Assembly: GCA_030151165.1 (NCBI GenBank) | Contig: JASLEM010000128.1 | Span: 1 to 32,938, forward strand | Direction of reading: 5' to 3' | DNA: 32,938 bases | DNA from: Burkholderiaceae bacterium | GTDB taxonomy: Bacteria > Pseudomonadota > Gammaproteobacteria > Burkholderiales > Burkholderiaceae | Shown: positions 25,729-32,938 of the stretch, piece after piece | Layout: every line of letters begins with the position of its first letter | Position numbering within the stretch: the first letter of the stretch is position 1 | Program-made: the position numbers and the translations under genes | The notes under the pieces: generated by a model | Seen by the model: only the letters and a program-made list of their open reading frames with translations | Told to the model about the DNA's origin: nothing | Database searches by the model: none

Positions 25729-26643
25729 TCACACCGCCGCCTCTGCCGCCACCCAGTCCGCCACGTGGCGCACCGCGGCCCGCGGCGTCTTCTCGGCGTG
25801 GATCAGCCAGTAGGCGTAGTCGGTCTCGAAGCACTGCGCTTCGTGCGCCACGCAGACGAGCCGGCCTTCGTCGAGCAGCGGTTGCACCAGCGGCAACCGC
25901 CCGAGCGCGACGCCCTGGCCGGCGAGCGCGGCGTGGATCACCTGGTCGTACTGGTTGAAGCGCAGCACGCCGCGCGGCCGGGCGTCGGCCCAGCCGACGT
26001 GCTGCAGCCAGCCGCGCCATTGCAGCCAGGCGTGGCGCGGGCCGTGGGTCGGCGAGTCGAAGTCGAGCAGCGTCAGCCTGCCGAGCGAGCGCGCGGAGCG
26101 CAGCGATTCCGCGCCGAACGACGGATGCGCCACGGGAATGACACGCTCGCCGAACAGGCGCACCGCGCCCTCGGGCGCCTTGGGCGCGGCGGCGTAGCGG
26201 ATCGCAAGGTCGATGCTGTCGTTGCGCAGGTCGGAAACGCGGTCGTTGGCCGACACGCGCAGGTCGATGCCCGGGTGCGCGGCCTGCAGCCGGCTGAGGC
26301 GCGGCAGCAGCCACAGCCCGGTGACGCCGATGCTGGCGCTGAGCATGACCGGCCGCGCGGCGCCGGTGGTGCGGATGTCGCCGACGACATCCTGCAGCTG
26401 CTGCAGCGCGCCGTCCGCGCTGCGGAACAGGCGCTCGCCTTCCGCGGTGAAAGCGATCGAGCGATGGCCGCGCGCGAACAGCTTCACGCCCAGCGACTCC
26501 TCCAGCGATTGCACCTGGCGGCTGATCGCCGACTGCGTCAGGCACAGGTCGTTCGCGGCGAGCGTGATGCTCATGCGGCGCCCGACGGCGACGAAGCCGC
26601 GGATCAGGTCGAGCGAGGACAGGTTGGCGAGCGGTATTGACAT
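25729..26643 (-). CDS. LysR-family transcriptional regulator
   Basis: A 304-residue LysR regulator. The N-terminal winged helix-turn-helix is MSITLAANDLCLTQSAISRQVQSLEESLGVKLFARGHRSIAFTAEG in outline (residues about 24-68), and the effector-binding half follows (LPRLSRLQAAHPGIDLRVS, IDLAIRYAA, VALGRLPLVQPLLDEGRLV). The overall look is that of the GcvA/DsdC-like branch, whose members often drive an adjacent transporter gene. It is divergent from the MFS gene at 26757 across 113 bases that hold a LysR-type inverted repeat, so it probably controls that gene and itself. Confidence 0.93.
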   Translation of the reverse strand: MSIPLANLSSLDLIRGFVAVGRRMSITLAANDLCLTQSAISRQVQSLEESLGVKLFARGHRSIAFTAEGERLFRSADGALQQLQDVVGDIRTTGAARPVMLSASIGVTGLWLLPRLSRLQAAHPGIDLRVSANDRVSDLRNDSIDLAIRYAAAPKAPEGAVRLFGERVIPVAHPSFGAESLRSARSLGRLTLLDFDSPTHGPRHAWLQWRGWLQHVGWADARPRGVLRFNQYDQVIHAALAGQGVALGRLPLVQPLLDEGRLVCVAHEAQCFETDYAYWLIHAEKTPRAAVRHVADWVAAEAAV

Positions 26644-26660
26644 GACAGCGGCGCATGCGA

Positions 26661-26688
26661 GCGTGCAGATTGATCGATTGAAGCACGC
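26661..26688. promoter_or_regulatory. Candidate LysR binding site
   Basis: GCGTGC (26661-26666) and GCACGC (26683-26688) are perfect inverted arms around 16 bases, and the centre holds a second dyad, TTGATCGAT. It lies 18-45 bases ahead of the LysR start and between the divergent genes, where such regulators bind. A small stem GGCC-GAAA-GGCC follows at 26689-26700. Confidence 0.45.
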
Positions 26689-26756
26689 GGCCGAAAGGCC
26701 TTCAATGAGGACACGCGCCGATCCATGCCGGATCGACGGATCCCGGAGTCCTGGTC

Positions 26757-28022
26757 ATGTCCACCCGTCCCGCTTCGTTCCCGCCGTCGTCCGCCGCAAC
26801 GCCGCCATGGTGGCGGGAGCCCTGGGCCGTCGTGCTGTGCGGCGGTGCCGTCATGGGCCTGTCGCTGGGCGCACGCTACGTCCAGGGGCTGTTCCAGCTG
26901 CCCATCGTGGCCGGCCGCGGCTGGACGCGCGAGACCTTCGCCTTCGCGATGGCGATCCAGAACCTCGCCTGGGGCGTGGCGCAGCCGTTCACGGGCATGG
27001 TCGCCGATCGCTTCGGCACCGCGCGCGTCATCGGCACCGGCCTGCTGCTGTACGCGCTGGGACTCGTGACCATGACTTGGGCCGCCACGCCGGCGGCCTT
27101 CGTCTGGAGCGCGGGCGTCTGCATCGGCGTCGCGCTGTCCTGCACGGCGTTCGGCGCGGTGTACGGGGCGCTGAACCGCCTGTTGCCGCCCGAGCGGCGC
27201 AGCTGGGCGATGGGGCTGGCCGGCGCGCTGGGCGGCTTCGGGCAGTTCGCGCTCGTGCCGGCCGCGCAGGGGCTGATCGGGCGATGGGGTTGGACGCCGG
27301 CGCTGTGGGTGCTGGCCGCGGCGATGGCGGCGGTGCTGCCGCTGGCGTGGCCGCTGCGCGAACGCCAGGTCGCGCCCGCCGTCGCAGGCCCCGACCAAGG
27401 CCTGATCCCCGCGCTGCGCGAAGCCTTCGGCCATCGCGGCTTCTGGCTGCTGAACCTGGGCTTCACGGCGTGCGGCTTCCAGCTCGCCTTCATCGCCACG
27501 CACCTGCCGGCCTACGTGCTGGATCGCGGCATGCAGCCGGCGAACGCCGTCGCGGCCCTGGCGATCATCGCGCTGGCCAATACCGCGGGCACGTATTGCT
27601 TCGGCCTGCTGGGCGCACGGCTGCGGCGCAAGAACGTCCTGTCGTCGATCTACCTCGTGCGCACCGCCGCGATGGCGCTGTTCGTGCTGCTGCCGCCGAG
27701 CCCCGCGAGCCTCTACGTGTTCGCCGCGGTGATGGGCTTCATCTGGCTCGGGACGCTGCCGCTGACCAACGGGATCGTCGGCCAGGTGTTCGGCGTGCGC
27801 CACATCGGCACGCTGTTCGGCTTCGTGTTCTTCGGCCACCAGTTCGGCTCGTTCCTGGGCGTGTGGCTGGGCGGCGTCGTGTTCGTGCATACGCATTCGT
27901 ACGACCTCGTCTGGCTGGTCGCGATGGCGCTGGGCGTGCTGGCCGCCGCGCTGCACTGGCCGATCGACGACCGCGCGATCGCGCGGCCCGTGGCCGACCC
28001 GCTCGCTGGCGCGACGGCATGA
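26757..28022 (+). CDS. Major facilitator superfamily transporter
   Basis: A 421-residue, twelve-helix MFS protein. Helices start at WAVVLCGGAVMGLSLGARYVQGLF; the family loop 2-3 motif is seen as GMVADRFGTARVIGTG, and the second half has GLLGARLRRKNVLSS as the pseudo-repeat of it. The pattern (GRGWTRETFAFAMAIQNLAWG, long central loop with PAVAGPDQGL) is that of the oxalate:formate antiporter/CynX-like group, so an organic anion may be the substrate; that is inference. The divergent LysR gene likely controls it. The stop overlaps a 44-codon gene by four bases. Confidence 0.92.
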   Translation: MSTRPASFPPSSAATPPWWREPWAVVLCGGAVMGLSLGARYVQGLFQLPIVAGRGWTRETFAFAMAIQNLAWGVAQPFTGMVADRFGTARVIGTGLLLYALGLVTMTWAATPAAFVWSAGVCIGVALSCTAFGAVYGALNRLLPPERRSWAMGLAGALGGFGQFALVPAAQGLIGRWGWTPALWVLAAAMAAVLPLAWPLRERQVAPAVAGPDQGLIPALREAFGHRGFWLLNLGFTACGFQLAFIATHLPAYVLDRGMQPANAVAALAIIALANTAGTYCFGLLGARLRRKNVLSSIYLVRTAAMALFVLLPPSPASLYVFAAVMGFIWLGTLPLTNGIVGQVFGVRHIGTLFGFVFFGHQFGSFLGVWLGGVVFVHTHSYDLVWLVAMALGVLAAALHWPIDDRAIARPVADPLAGATA

Positions 28023-28153
28023 CGCGCGCGTCGCCGTGGCTCGCCGCGCCGCTGGCGGTGGCGCTGGCGCTCGCGGGCGCCGCCCTGCTGGGCGCGTGGC
28101 TGTCGCCGGACAACGTCTTCGCGCTGGCCTTGCTGGCGTCGTTCTGCGAATGA
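28019..28153 (+). CDS. Small membrane peptide coupled to the MFS gene
   Basis: A 44-residue frame that starts inside the MFS stop codon (ATGA at 28019-28022) and ends at 28153. The peptide, MTRASPWLAAPLAVALALAG followed by AALLGAWLSPDNVFALALLA, is hydrophobic throughout and is probably one or two membrane helices. The exact overlap and the Arg/Ser/Pro start suggest a real gene rather than noise. Possible roles are a partner of the transporter or nothing; no similarity recognised. Confidence 0.5.
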   Translation: MTRASPWLAAPLAVALALAGAALLGAWLSPDNVFALALLASFCE

Positions 28154-28307
28154 CGGCACGGCGGACCGCGGGCGCGGGCGGCCGGTCAGGGCCCGACAGG
28201 GATTTCCGCGCCGTTCGTAGAATGGCTCTTCCGGGTGCGGCGCCTCGCGGCCTGCGCCCGGAATGCATTCCGCCTTGTCGTCGCCCGCCTCGAGACCAGA
28301 AAACCCC

Positions 28308-29984
28308 ATGCCTTCCTCGCCAGATTCCGCTTCGTCGCCGCAAGCCGCGGCCACCGACGCCAGCCCCGTCGTCATCGTCGGCGCGGGCCTCGCGGGGCTC
28401 ACCGTGGCGCTGCATCTCGCGCGCCACGGCCGCCGCGTGATCGTGCTCGCCAAGCGCGGCCTGAGCGAAGGCGCGACATCGTGGGCGCAGGGCGGCATCG
28501 TCGGCGTGCTCGGGTCGGACGACTCGATCGAATCGCACGTGCGCGACACCCAGGACGCCGGCGCCGGCATCGTCGACGAGCACGCCGCGCGCTTCATCGC
28601 CGAGAACAGCGCGAAGGCGGTCGAATGGCTGGTCGACAACGGCGTGCCGTTCTCGCCCGACCCGGACGGCCCGCTGGGCCTGCACCTCACGCGCGAAGGC
28701 GGCCACGCCGTGCGCCGGATCGCCCACGCCGCCGATGCCACCGGCAAGGCGATCCACGAGTCGCTGCTCGCGCAGGCGCAACAGAACGCGCTGATCTCGC
28801 TGCGCGAACGCTGGATCGCGGTCGACCTGATCACGTCGCGGCACGTCGGGCGCAAGGAGACACCGCGCGTCTACGGCGTCTACGCGCTGGACATCGACAG
28901 CCGCAAGGTCGAGACGATCGCGGCGTCGGCCGTCGTGCTGGCGACGGGCGGCGTCGGCAAGGTCTATCGCTACACGACCAACCCCGACACCTCGACCGGC
29001 GACGGCATCGCGATGGCCTGGCGCGCCGGCTGCCGCGCGGCGAACATGGAGTTCATCCAGTTCCACCCGACCTGCCTCTACCACCCGCAGGAGCGCAGCT
29101 TCCTGATCAGCGAGGCGCTGCGCGGCGAGGGCGCCGTCCTTCGCCTGCCGGTCCATGGAGGCGGCTCGCCGAGCGAGCCTTGGGGCCCGCGCTTCATGCC
29201 GCAGCACGACGAGCGCGCCGAGCTCGCGCCGCGCGACATCGTCGCCCGCGCGATCGACTTCGAGATGAAGAAGCACGGCATCGACCACGTGTGGCTCGAC
29301 GCGACGCACCTGTCCGAGGAGTTCCTGAAGGAGCATTTCCCGACGATCCACGCGCGCTGCCTGCAGCTGGGCATCGACATCGCGAAGCAGCCGATCCCCG
29401 TCGTGCCCGCGGCGCACTACACCTGCGGCGGCATGGTCACCGATCTCTCCGGCCGCTCGGACCTGCCCGGCCTGTTCGGCGTCGGCGAGACGACCTACAC
29501 CGGCCTGCACGGCGCGAACCGGCTGGCCAGCAACTCGCTGCTCGAGTGCGTGGTCATCGGCCACACCTGCGCCGACGCGATCCTCGCCGACGGCGCGCAG
29601 CCCTCGGCACCGCTGCCGGAATGGGACGAGAGCAAGGTCGACGACGCCGACGAGCAGGTCGTCATCGCCCACAACTGGGACGAGCTGCGCCTGCTGATGT
29701 GGAACTACGTCGGCATCGTGCGCACGACCAAGCGCCTGGAGCGCGCGCTGCACCGCATCGAGCTGCTCAAGACCGAGATCGACGAGTACTACGCGCACTT
29801 CCGCGTCACGCGCGACCTGCTGGAGCTGCGCAACCTCGTCGTCTGCGCCGAACTCATCGTGCGCTCCGGCCTCAACCGCCACGAGAGCCGCGGCCTGCAC
29901 TTCAGCCGCGATTTCCCGCGCACGCTACCGGTCAGCTTCCCGACGATCCTGACGCGGCCGGCGACGAGCCGGGCGACGGGCTGA
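28308..29984 (+). CDS. nadB: L-aspartate oxidase NadB
   Basis: Oxidises L-aspartate to iminoaspartate with FAD, the first step of de novo NAD synthesis; NadA then forms quinolinate. The 558-residue protein has the N-terminal dinucleotide fold [21 protein letters not shown], the FAD contact [12 protein letters not shown], the active-site region [13 protein letters not shown] and [21 protein letters not shown], and the [18 protein letters not shown] motif. It is about 20 residues longer than E. coli NadB because of a Ser/Pro/Ala-rich start. The ATG at 28308 was chosen; the ATG at 28263 would add a further 15 low-complexity residues. NadC lies 2.5 kb away on the other strand. Confidence 0.95.
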   Translation: MPSSPDSASSPQAAATDASPVVIVGAGLAGLTVALHLARHGRRVIVLAKRGLSEGATSWAQGGIVGVLGSDDSIESHVRDTQDAGAGIVDEHAARFIAENSAKAVEWLVDNGVPFSPDPDGPLGLHLTREGGHAVRRIAHAADATGKAIHESLLAQAQQNALISLRERWIAVDLITSRHVGRKETPRVYGVYALDIDSRKVETIAASAVVLATGGVGKVYRYTTNPDTSTGDGIAMAWRAGCRAANMEFIQFHPTCLYHPQERSFLISEALRGEGAVLRLPVHGGGSPSEPWGPRFMPQHDERAELAPRDIVARAIDFEMKKHGIDHVWLDATHLSEEFLKEHFPTIHARCLQLGIDIAKQPIPVVPAAHYTCGGMVTDLSGRSDLPGLFGVGETTYTGLHGANRLASNSLLECVVIGHTCADAILADGAQPSAPLPEWDESKVDDADEQVVIAHNWDELRLLMWNYVGIVRTTKRLERALHRIELLKTEIDEYYAHFRVTRDLLELRNLVVCAELIVRSGLNRHESRGLHFSRDFPRTLPVSFPTILTRPATSRATG

Positions 29985-30028
29985 AGCGTCTCACGACGCG
30001 CGCTTGAAGCGCGATCGGTTCGGGCGTC

Positions 30029-30313
30029 TCAGGCCCGCGCGCGCATCGCGTTGCGCGCCTGCACGAAGCCGAACGCGAACTCGACGGCCTCGGAGATCGA
30101 GCGCTCGGACTCCGTGCGCTCGCGGTCGGTCTGGAAGAACGCGAAGTCGACATCGTGGCGGATGTAGCGCGGGGGCAGGCGGTTGAGGGCGACGCAGGCG
30201 ATGTCGGCCAGCATGTCCGGGTTCTCCTGGATGTGCGGGAAGTGCTCCGCCATCTCCTGCACGCACGCGAAGACGGCCTTCTCGTGGTTGTTGTGGATCG
30301 ATGCGATGTCCAT
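30029..30313 (-). CDS. ComFB-family (late competence protein) domain protein
   Basis: A 94-residue protein. MDIASIHNNHEKAVFACVQEMA, then DIACVALNRLPPRYIRHDVDFAFF match the ComFB fold, in which 'ALN.LPP.Y' is the signature. ComFB-domain proteins in cyanobacteria have been reported to bind cyclic di-GMP, and the B. subtilis member is encoded in the competence locus; the role here is unknown. The start at 30313 is the first ATG matching the domain; the frame runs back to 30430 with proline-rich sequence that is unlikely to be translated. It stands alone, convergent with nadB. Confidence 0.8.
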   Translation of the reverse strand: MDIASIHNNHEKAVFACVQEMAEHFPHIQENPDMLADIACVALNRLPPRYIRHDVDFAFFQTDRERTESERSISEAVEFAFGFVQARNAMRARA

Positions 30314-30494
30314 GGCGATGACCGTGTGGGGGTGTCCGGATGAGGCGAGGGCGCCGCGGCCGCGACGAGGCGGGTGGGCGGCGATCCCGCTTGTGAGTGT
30401 CGCGCGCCTTGCGGCGGGCGTGTGCCGCAAGTGTGCGACAAAGTGCCTTCGCCGCCCGCGGAGAATCCCCGATGCGGGTGACGATCGCCGCCGC

Positions 30495-31691
30495 CTACTC
30501 CGTGGCCGAATAGAGCAGCGCGGCCACCGGCAGCGCCAGGCCCAGCCAGGCCGTCGCCGGCCAGCCGCCCTGCGCGTAGGCGACGCCCCCGAGCGCGGAG
30601 CCCAGCGCGCCGCCGGCGAAGAACGTCGCCATGTACAGGCCGTTGAGGCGGCTGCGCACCTGGTCGCCGAGCGCGAAGATGGCGCGCTGGCCGACGACGA
30701 GGTTGGTGGTGACGCCGAAGTCCAGCACGATGCCGGCGACGACCAGCGCGGCGAGCGCGGGCGTGCTGCCGGCGTCGCCGACGCGCGTCAGCCCGAACGC
30801 GACGATCGCGCACAGCATCGCCATGAACGTCGCCGCGCGGCCGTGGCCGGCGTCGGCGAGCCGGCCGGCGATGGGCGACGCCACCGCGCCCGCGACGCCC
30901 GCCAGCGCGAAGAGGGCGATGCCGGCCTGGGACAGATGGAACTCGTGCGCGAGTCGCAGCGGGGCGATCGTCCAGAACACGCTGAACGCGCCGAACATCG
31001 CGGCCTGGTACAGCGCGCGGCGGCGCAGGATCGGCGTGGTGCGCGCGAGATGCGCCATCGACGCGAGCAACTGGCCGTAGCGCAGCGTCGAGCCGGGGCG
31101 GCGCTCCGGCAACGCCACGCTCAGCAGCACGGCCAACAGCGCCATCGCGGCGGCCGAGAACCAGAACACCGCGTGCCACGACGCCACCTGCGCGATGAAG
31201 CTCGACACCGGCCGCGCCAGCATGATGCCCATCAGCAGCCCGCTCATCACATTGCCGACCATGCGCCCGCGGTGCGCCTCCGGCGCCATGTGCGCGGCGT
31301 ACGGCACGAGCACCTGCGCGGCGACGGACACCAGCCCGATCGCCAGCACCGCGACGAAGAACGGCAGCGGATGCGTGGACAGCGCCGCGCCAGCCAGCGC
31401 GAGCACGGCCAGCACGATCAGCGCGCGCACGAGCTTGCGCGTCTCGACGAGGTCGCCCAGCGGCACGATGAACAGCAACCCGACGCCGTAGCCGATCTGC
31501 GTGAGCGTCACGATCAGGCCGGTCGCGCCGGGCGAGAGCCCCAGCGAGCCGCCGATCGGCCCGGCGAGCGGCTGCGCGTAGTAGAGGTTCGCGACGATCA
31601 GGCCGCACGCGAACGCGAGCAGCAGCGTGATCCAGGGCGAGACGTCGTGCGGCGGCGCGGCGGTGGCGGGCAGGGGAGCGGTGGCGGTCAC
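30495..31691 (-). CDS. MFS exporter (AraJ/EmrD-like)
   Basis: A 398-residue, twelve-helix MFS protein with the family marks LLLAFACGLIVANLYYAQPL, FIVPLGDLVETRKLVRALIV as the loop 2-3 motif, and MGIMLARPVSSFIAQVASWH. This group pumps out small drugs, sugars or amino acids. The TetR gene lies 54 bases upstream on the same strand, and both share an operator-like motif, so induction by the exported compound is likely. The start was set at the GTG 31691 (VTATAPLP, ahead of the first helix) with GAAGA ahead of it; a TTG at 31739 would add 16 residues that cross the operator motif, so it is less likely. Confidence 0.9.
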   Translation of the reverse strand: MTATAPLPATAAPPHDVSPWITLLLAFACGLIVANLYYAQPLAGPIGGSLGLSPGATGLIVTLTQIGYGVGLLFIVPLGDLVETRKLVRALIVLAVLALAGAALSTHPLPFFVAVLAIGLVSVAAQVLVPYAAHMAPEAHRGRMVGNVMSGLLMGIMLARPVSSFIAQVASWHAVFWFSAAAMALLAVLLSVALPERRPGSTLRYGQLLASMAHLARTTPILRRRALYQAAMFGAFSVFWTIAPLRLAHEFHLSQAGIALFALAGVAGAVASPIAGRLADAGHGRAATFMAMLCAIVAFGLTRVGDAGSTPALAALVVAGIVLDFGVTTNLVVGQRAIFALGDQVRSRLNGLYMATFFAGGALGSALGGVAYAQGGWPATAWLGLALPVAALLYSATE

Positions 31692-31725
31692 GTCGGGTCT
31701 TCGGTCGAATAAGGAAATGCTTGTG

Positions 31726-31737
31726 TCCAAAATGGGC
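31726..31737. promoter_or_regulatory. Second copy of the TetR-operator motif
   Basis: TCCAAAATGGGC lies just ahead of the MFS gene and differs by one base from TCCAAAGTGGGC at 32400-32411 ahead of tetR. It suggests one regulator acts at both places. A weak left half (GGAAA at 31713-31717) completes an imperfect dyad. Confidence 0.5.
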
Positions 31738-31745
31738 AAAAAAAT

Positions 31746-32375
31746 TCAGGCCAGCGTCTTCATCGCGATGTCGACCAGTGCCAGCATGTCCTTGCGCGTG
31801 CCGCCGGTCTTGCCGACGACGCGCATGCCCTGGATGAGGCACAGCAGCAGGCGCGCGGTCGGCGCCGGGTCGACGTGCGGCGGGACGGAGCCGTCGGCGA
31901 CGCCGTCGCGCAGCGCGGTCGCGAGCAGCGACTCGTTGCGGCGCAGCGCCACGGCAACCCAACGCGCGAGCTCGTCGTCGAAGGTCGCGAGCTCGGCGGC
32001 GCCGTTGATGACCATGCACCCCAGCCGGCCGTGCTGGCCGTGCGAGGCCTCGGCGTAGTACGTCAGCGCGGCCTGCACGCGTTCGCGGCCGTTCGCGGCC
32101 CGCGCGAGCGCGGCGTGCAGCCTGGCGTCGCCCCGGGCCTTGTAGTGGGCGAGCGCCGCGAGGTAGACGCCGCGCTTGTCCTTGAACGCCTTGTAGACGC
32201 TGCCCGAGGCGAGCCCCATCGCGGCGGTGAGGTCGCCGATCGAGGTCGCGTGGTACCCACGCTCGCAGAAGACGCCGACGGCCTGGTCGAGCACGACGTC
32301 CATGTCGAACTCGCGCGGACGCCCGCGCGACGGCGAATCGGCGACGGACGAAGGCGCGATGGCGATGGAACTCAT
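31746..32375 (-). CDS. TetR/AcrR-family repressor
   Basis: A 209-residue regulator. The DNA-binding helix-turn-helix is GRPREFDMDVVLDQAVGVFCERG, then YHATSIGDLTAAMGLASGSV and YKAFKDKRGVYLAAL (residues about 18-72), the standard TetR layout. The C-terminal half is the helical ligand domain and has one MVINGAAELATFD segment typical of the YxaF/TetR_C_16-like group. The start at 32375 is preceded by the palindrome at 32376-32414. It is followed by the MFS gene at 31691 in the same direction. Most likely it represses itself and the exporter until an inducer binds; the inducer is unknown. Confidence 0.94.
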   Translation of the reverse strand: MSSIAIAPSSVADSPSRGRPREFDMDVVLDQAVGVFCERGYHATSIGDLTAAMGLASGSVYKAFKDKRGVYLAALAHYKARGDARLHAALARAANGRERVQAALTYYAEASHGQHGRLGCMVINGAAELATFDDELARWVAVALRRNESLLATALRDGVADGSVPPHVDPAPTARLLLCLIQGMRVVGKTGGTRKDMLALVDIAMKTLA

Positions 32376-32414
32376 GCCGCCATTTTGGAAGAGATCGTTT
32401 CCAAAGTGGGCGGC
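32376..32414. promoter_or_regulatory. TetR operator palindrome
   Basis: GCCGCCATTTTGGAA (32376-32390) faces TTCCAAAGTGGGCGGC (32399-32414), reverse complements except for a one-base gap and one mismatch. The inner TTTGGAA/TTCCAAA arms are perfect around eight bases. It directly abuts the tetR start at 32375, as expected for autorepression. Confidence 0.7.
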
Positions 32415-32472
32415 AAGGTCATTCCGTCCCTCGTGCGCCCGCGCCCGCGCGCGTCACGCACGCGACGAATGG

Positions 32473-32938
32473 TCAGGCGATCACGCGCATCGAGAAGTCG
32501 ACGGCCGCGACATCCTTCGTCAGCTTGCCGATCGAGATGCGGTCGACGCCGGTGGCGGCGATCTCGCGCAATTGGGACTGCGTCACGCCGCCGGAGACCT
32601 CGAGCATCGCGCCGCCGGCGGCGATCTTGACGGCCTCGCGCATGTCCTCGAGCGTGAAGTTGTCGAGCAGCACGCTCGTCGCGCCGGCGGCCAGCGCCTC
32701 GCGCAGCTGGGCGATCGACTCGACCTCGATCTGGATGTCCACGCCCGCGTTCAGCGCGAACGCCTGCGCCATCACCGGCCCGATGCCGCCGGCCGCCGCG
32801 ATGTGGTTCTCCTTGATCAGGATGCCGTGCCACAGCGCGATCCGCTGGTTGCGGCCGCCGCCCACGCGCACCGCGTACTTCTGCGCCTGGCGCAGGCCGG
32901 GCAGCGTCTTGCGGGTGTCGAGCACCGCGCAGCCGCGC
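32473..32938 (-). CDS. nadC: Quinolinate phosphoribosyltransferase NadC (3' part)
   Basis: Turns quinolinate and PRPP into nicotinate mononucleotide, the third step of NAD synthesis. Only the last roughly 155 of about 285 residues are in the window; the 5' end lies beyond 32938. Motifs seen are CAVLDTRKTLPGLRQAQKYAV, VGGGRNQR, ILIKENHIAAAGGI, SVLLDNF and MLEVSGGV, all in family order, ending GVDRISIGKLTKDVAAVDFSMRV. The stop is followed 97 bases later by the tetR operator region. Its partner nadB is 2.5 kb away, on the opposite strand. Confidence 0.93.
   Translation of the reverse strand, partial: RGCAVLDTRKTLPGLRQAQKYAVRVGGGRNQRIALWHGILIKENHIAAAGGIGPVMAQAFALNAGVDIQIEVESIAQLREALAAGATSVLLDNFTLEDMREAVKIAAGGAMLEVSGGVTQSQLREIAATGVDRISIGKLTKDVAAVDFSMRVIA

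Noticed and set aside
28191..28221. Promoter CCGACA...TAGAAT ahead of nadB
   Set aside because: The spacing is 19 bases and the -35 is poor; not strong enough to list as a feature.
26604..29900. A 1098-codon open frame on the minus strand opposite nadB and MFS
   Set aside because: Same reason: antisense openness from high third-position GC, no domain.
29999..30013. CGCGCT-TGA-AGCGCG stem between nadB and the ComFB-like gene as a bidirectional terminator
   Set aside because: No T tract on either side; six GC-rich base pairs are not enough to support a call.

Overview
The window looks like chromosomal DNA of a high-GC betaproteobacterium of the order Burkholderiales (a Roseateles/Mitsuaria/Rubrivivax-like relative is my best guess). 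The basis is the very GC-rich coding sequence, the protein similarities I recognise, and the gene order alaA - hom - thrC - moeA - moaD - moaE ... clpB, which I recall as common in that order. No rRNA, tRNA, CRISPR array, insertion sequence or phage gene was recognised.

Layout. 1-5084: amino-acid block on the plus strand: an AlaA-type aminotransferase, a secreted DUF1176 protein, homoserine dehydrogenase (hom) and threonine synthase (thrC), tightly spaced and probably one transcription unit. 5085-5491: a non-coding gap with a 29-bp perfect inverted repeat and an inner hairpin. 5492-7814: moeA-moaD-moaE, late steps of molybdenum cofactor synthesis. 7939-11749: a PaoABC-type molybdenum/FAD/iron-sulfur aldehyde oxidoreductase, which needs the cofactor made by the genes just upstream. 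11750-12367: a gap filled by about 21 degenerate copies of a 21-bp tandem repeat. 12368-16577: mostly small accessory genes (an uncharacterised helical protein, a YD-like lipoprotein-sized protein, a frameshifted small gene, GFA, VOC and cupin proteins, a SAM methyltransferase). 16801-19344: a large winged-helix/ATPase/TPR regulator divergent from the methyltransferase, with three 10-bp-phased direct repeats between them. 19522-22187: a jelly-roll/7TM membrane protein, a CrcB/FluC fluoride channel and a flavin reductase. 22287-24881: clpB with a clear heat-shock promoter upstream and a rho-independent terminator downstream. 24990-28153: a membrane protein, a divergent LysR/MFS pair and a 44-residue membrane peptide gene. 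28308-32938: nadB, a ComFB-like protein, an MFS exporter with its TetR regulator and operator-like palindromes, and the 3' part of nadC, cut by the window end.

Working together. The threonine branch (hom, thrC) and the NAD branch (nadB, nadC) both start from aspartate metabolism. MoeA, MoaD and MoaE supply molybdopterin for the adjacent oxidoreductase. Several two-gene regulatory modules (winged-helix ATPase/methyltransferase, LysR/MFS, TetR/MFS) have candidate operators visible in the DNA. The stretch between moaE and clpB (about 14 kb) looks like an accessory insertion into an otherwise conserved order. I found no obvious new defence or mobile system. The most unusual items are the 21-bp repeat array, which lies in the same open reading frame as the stop codon of the gene before it, the phased operator at 16708-16733, and the frameshifted small gene at 14232-14487.
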